DNA of 64,000 nucleotides from Flavobacteriales bacterium UBA4422. GTDB lineage: Bacteria; Bacteroidota; Bacteroidia; Flavobacteriales_G; Salibacteraceae. Below the pieces are notes generated by a model that did no database searches, was not told the DNA's origin, and was given only the letters and a program-made list of their open reading frames with translations. The translations under genes and the position numbers were made by a program. Position 1 is the stretch's first letter. Each line of letters begins with the position of its first letter. Positions 62,118-64,000 of this stretch are shown here, one piece after another. The stretch spans positions 124,001 to 188,000 of the forward strand of contig DGQE01000015.1 of assembly GCA_002389645.1 (NCBI GenBank). The letters are read 5' to 3'.

Positions 62118-63077
62118 TTATAGATGCACCAAATAATAGTAAATCGGTAATCCCAAGGTAATATTCACTGGAAATGTAATAGCCAATGCCATAGGCAGAT
62201 AAATACCAGGATTTGCCTTAGGCACAGCAATTTTCATAGCTGCTGGTACAGCGATATACGATGCGCTAGCCGCCAACACAGCCAGTAAAAATCTATTTCC
62301 AGGATCTTGCGCAACAAGCCCACTAGCAAATGACACAATGACCCCATTGATTAATGCAAAAGCTATTGCTGAAATCAACGTGAACCAACCGTGTTCAAAG
62401 AACTCCTTCAGGCGCTTGCCGCTTGTTATTCCCATATCTAAGAGAAATATTGCTAAAAACCCCTTGAACAAATCAGTTGTAAAGGGTTTTATCCCATTGG
62501 CTTGTTCATCATTCGCCACAAAACCGATGACCAAACTACCAAGTATTAGTAAAACGCTTCCGTTGGTTAGAGCATGCTTCACCAGCGCCCCCAAGCTAAT
62601 ATGGTCTTGATTTGATTGACTGAAATACCGAACCAACAACACACCGATTATAATCGCGGGAGCCTCCATAAATGCTAAAATAGCTACCATATATCCATCA
62701 AAGTGGGTGGCATGCGCCTCCAAATATGAAATGGCAGTTACAAATGTTACAGCACTCACTGAACCGTATGCTGCAGCCACTGCTCCTGAGTTCTCTACAC
62801 CTAGCCTTTTCTTCATAACGAAGAAAACATACACTGGAACAAGCGCTGCTAAAAGGATACTAAAGCCGATTACACTAATTATTTCAGTGCTAAAGACACT
62901 GTGCGATAATTCTTGCCCACCATTAAACCCAATCGAAAACAAGAGGTATAACGATATAAATTTCGAAGAGTTTTCGGGAATTGCTAAGTCACTTTTCAGC
63001 TGAACAGCAAAAATGCCCAAGGCAAAAAACAACAAAGCTGGGTTTGACAAATTGTCAAACAGCAAATCTAAATTCAT
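62118..63077 (-). CDS. Sodium-dependent bicarbonate transporter SbtA family
   Basis: A 319-residue membrane protein with about ten helices of the SbtA/DUF897 family. Features: NPALLFFALGIFAVQLKSDL at the start, SIGFNGGQELS, YGSVSAVTFVTA with the glycine-serine motif, and LAASASYIAVPAAMK and YLPMALAITFPVNITLGLPIY near the end. Family members import bicarbonate with sodium and are known from cyanobacteria; heterotrophs may use it for anaplerotic carbon. It overlaps the next upstream small gene by four bases and is divergent from a LysR regulator. Confidence 0.9.
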   Translation of the reverse strand: MNLDLLFDNLSNPALLFFALGIFAVQLKSDLAIPENSSKFISLYLLFSIGFNGGQELSHSVFSTEIISVIGFSILLAALVPVYVFFVMKKRLGVENSGAVAAAYGSVSAVTFVTAISYLEAHATHFDGYMVAILAFMEAPAIIIGVLLVRYFSQSNQDHISLGALVKHALTNGSVLLILGSLVIGFVANDEQANGIKPFTTDLFKGFLAIFLLDMGITSGKRLKEFFEHGWFTLISAIAFALINGVIVSFASGLVAQDPGNRFLLAVLAASASYIAVPAAMKIAVPKANPGIYLPMALAITFPVNITLGLPIYYYLVHL

Positions 63078-63379
63078 GCGTTTTCAGTCTCCGAACTGGG
63101 CTGCATTACTTCCAGTTGCACCAAACTGTTTACATGTACTTTTTGAGATTGATCCATTTGCTTATAAAACGAAATGAGTTTTTTCTTCTCCTCCTTTAAA
63201 GCTGCTATTCGGGCCTCAGCTTGCTCTCCTTCGATTAATCTAAGCTCGTTACTGAGCTGTTTGCACTTATGAAAATTGATCTTATGATCTAACAAGTCGA
63301 TCAAAATTTCAAATGCATCTTTTGCGTCAAACGTGCTATTAATCAACTGAAGGTCTAAGTCTGGATTTTGATTTTTCAT
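63074..63379 (-). CDS. Small coiled-coil protein upstream of sbtA
   Basis: About 101 residues from ATG 63379 (MKNQNPDLDLQLIN). The middle is a charged helix (LRLIEGEQAEARIAALKEEK and KKLISFYKQMD) that looks like a coiled coil; there is no signal peptide or membrane segment. It overlaps sbtA by four bases (ATGA), so it is translated with it, and both lie opposite a LysR gene. It does not look like SbtB, the PII-like partner of cyanobacterial SbtA. Function unknown. Confidence 0.7.
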   Translation of the reverse strand: MKNQNPDLDLQLINSTFDAKDAFEILIDLLDHKINFHKCKQLSNELRLIEGEQAEARIAALKEEKKKLISFYKQMDQSQKVHVNSLVQLEVMQPSSETENA

Positions 63380-63440
63380 ATCGATTTTATTTGGCACAAA
63401 GCTGAGGCGATTTAAACATAAATCAATATATATATTTTAA

Positions 63441-63461
63441 ATACAATTCATAATTTTGTAT
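63441..63461. promoter_or_regulatory. LysR-type inverted repeat overlapping the -7 box
   Basis: ATACAA (63441-63446) and TTGTAT (63456-63461) form a perfect inverted repeat with a 9-base centre. An exact -7 box TAATTTTG (63451-63458) lies inside it, and the LysR gene ATG is at 63463. This is the place for autoregulation by the LysR protein. Confidence 0.6.
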
Positions 63462-63462
63462 T

Positions 63463-64000
63463 ATGAACTATACACTCCGCCAACTAGAGGTTTTCACGAA
63501 AATTTGCGAGTACAAGAGCATCACCAAGGCAGCAGAGGCGCTTCACATGACTCAACCAGCGGCCTCTATCCAATTGAAAAACTTCCAAGATCAATTTGAC
63601 ATATCACTGACTGAGGTTATTGGTCGCCAGCTCTATGTTACCGCATTTGGAGAAGAGATTTACGCAGCCTGCATAAATATCTTGAATGAAACCAAGAAAA
63701 TCGAGGAAACAACGATGGCATACAAAGGGCATTTAACAGGAAAGATGACCTTATCTATTGTATCAACTGCCAAATACATTATGCCTTTTTTCTTAAGCGA
63801 CTTTCTCAACGAAAATCCTGGAGTCGAGCTCGTAATGGATGTAACCAATAAATCGTCTGTTATAGAATCCTTAAATCTCAATAAAGTTGACTTTTCTTTA
63901 GTTTCAATATTACCTGAGGCTATAGCCATTGATAACATTCAATTGATGAGTAACCAACTTTACCTGATTGGTAGTAAGCAGCTTAAGCACCCAAAAAAGA
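63463..64000 (+). CDS. LysR-family transcriptional regulator (3' end outside window)
   Basis: The N-terminal winged helix is complete: NYTLRQLEVFTKICEYKSITKAAEALHMTQ and PAASIQLKNFQDQF. The effector domain follows (GHLTGKMTLSIVSTAKYIMP, FLSDFLNENPGVELVMDV) and is cut by the window edge after 179 codons of about 300. It is divergent from the small gene and sbtA, with a 83-base gap holding the inverted repeat, so it probably controls bicarbonate uptake, much as CbbR/CmpR-type regulators do. A direct role is not proven. Confidence 0.93.
   Translation, partial: MNYTLRQLEVFTKICEYKSITKAAEALHMTQPAASIQLKNFQDQFDISLTEVIGRQLYVTAFGEEIYAACINILNETKKIEETTMAYKGHLTGKMTLSIVSTAKYIMPFFLSDFLNENPGVELVMDVTNKSSVIESLNLNKVDFSLVSILPEAIAIDNIQLMSNQLYLIGSKQLKHPKK

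Overview
The window looks like a chromosome segment from a marine-type member of the Bacteroidota, most likely order Flavobacteriales. The evidence is AT-rich DNA, -7 promoter boxes of the form TAnnTTTG, several secreted proteins with type IX secretion (T9SS) C-terminal signals of both the YPNP (type A) and gliding-associated CHU_C (type B) kinds, a DUF2480 gene beside sufE and a SufT-like gene, a three-gene cytochrome-b558 type succinate dehydrogenase, and a long-form amidophosphoribosyltransferase. Nothing points to a phage, plasmid or CRISPR locus.

Layout. 0-4 kb: end of a photolyase gene, then phenylacetate genes paaB and paaA on the minus strand and paaE on the plus strand, separated by a 1 kb repeat-rich gap. 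4-17 kb: housekeeping genes (threonine dehydrogenase, cysS, an M28 lipoprotein, PAP2 phosphatase, polA, yicC-gmk-nadD-thiL). 17-25.5 kb: a surface-polysaccharide region with a Wzm/Wzt-type ABC exporter whose neighbours are mostly broken: a frameshifted membrane glycosyltransferase, a glycosyltransferase with an in-frame stop, a 5'-truncated T9SS protein and a sulfotransferase stub. 25.6-33 kb: sdhCAB, a T9SS/PA-domain protein and a methionine aminotransferase plus omega-amidase pair. 33-39 kb: a lipoprotein, free-Met-sulfoxide reductase, comF, T9SS protein, glutathione peroxidase, tRNA-Ala and two cysteine-rich mini-lipoproteins. 39-42.4 kb: a tight panD-flippase-rfaE2-sufE-sufT-DUF2480 operon. 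42-49 kb: a SPOR-like protein, purF and a 1345-residue adhesin-like T9SS protein. 49-59 kb: two genes of aromatic (kynurenine) catabolism around a two-component system, then paaZ and paaY with small companions, then initiator tRNA. 59-64 kb: pheT and an SbtA-type bicarbonate transporter divergent from a LysR regulator.

How it fits together. Phenylacetate catabolism (paaA, paaB, paaE; paaZ, paaY) is split between the two ends of the window and paaC/paaD are absent. The kynurenine-pathway dioxygenase nbaC and a 2-aminomuconate-semialdehyde-type dehydrogenase lie 3 kb apart. The most striking non-coding signal is four TTAAC half-sites spaced 10, 10 and 11 bases apart, placed between the divergent promoters of the two-component operon and a small acidic lipoprotein gene; it reads as an OmpR-family operator. 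A second theme is relics of REP-associated (Y1) transposases: one decayed fragment at 37.7 kb still shows the HLH motif, a related 65-base copy forms the 5' end of comF, and REP-like palindromes lie at 2.1-2.7 kb. All functions are inferred by reading the sequence; no database search was possible.
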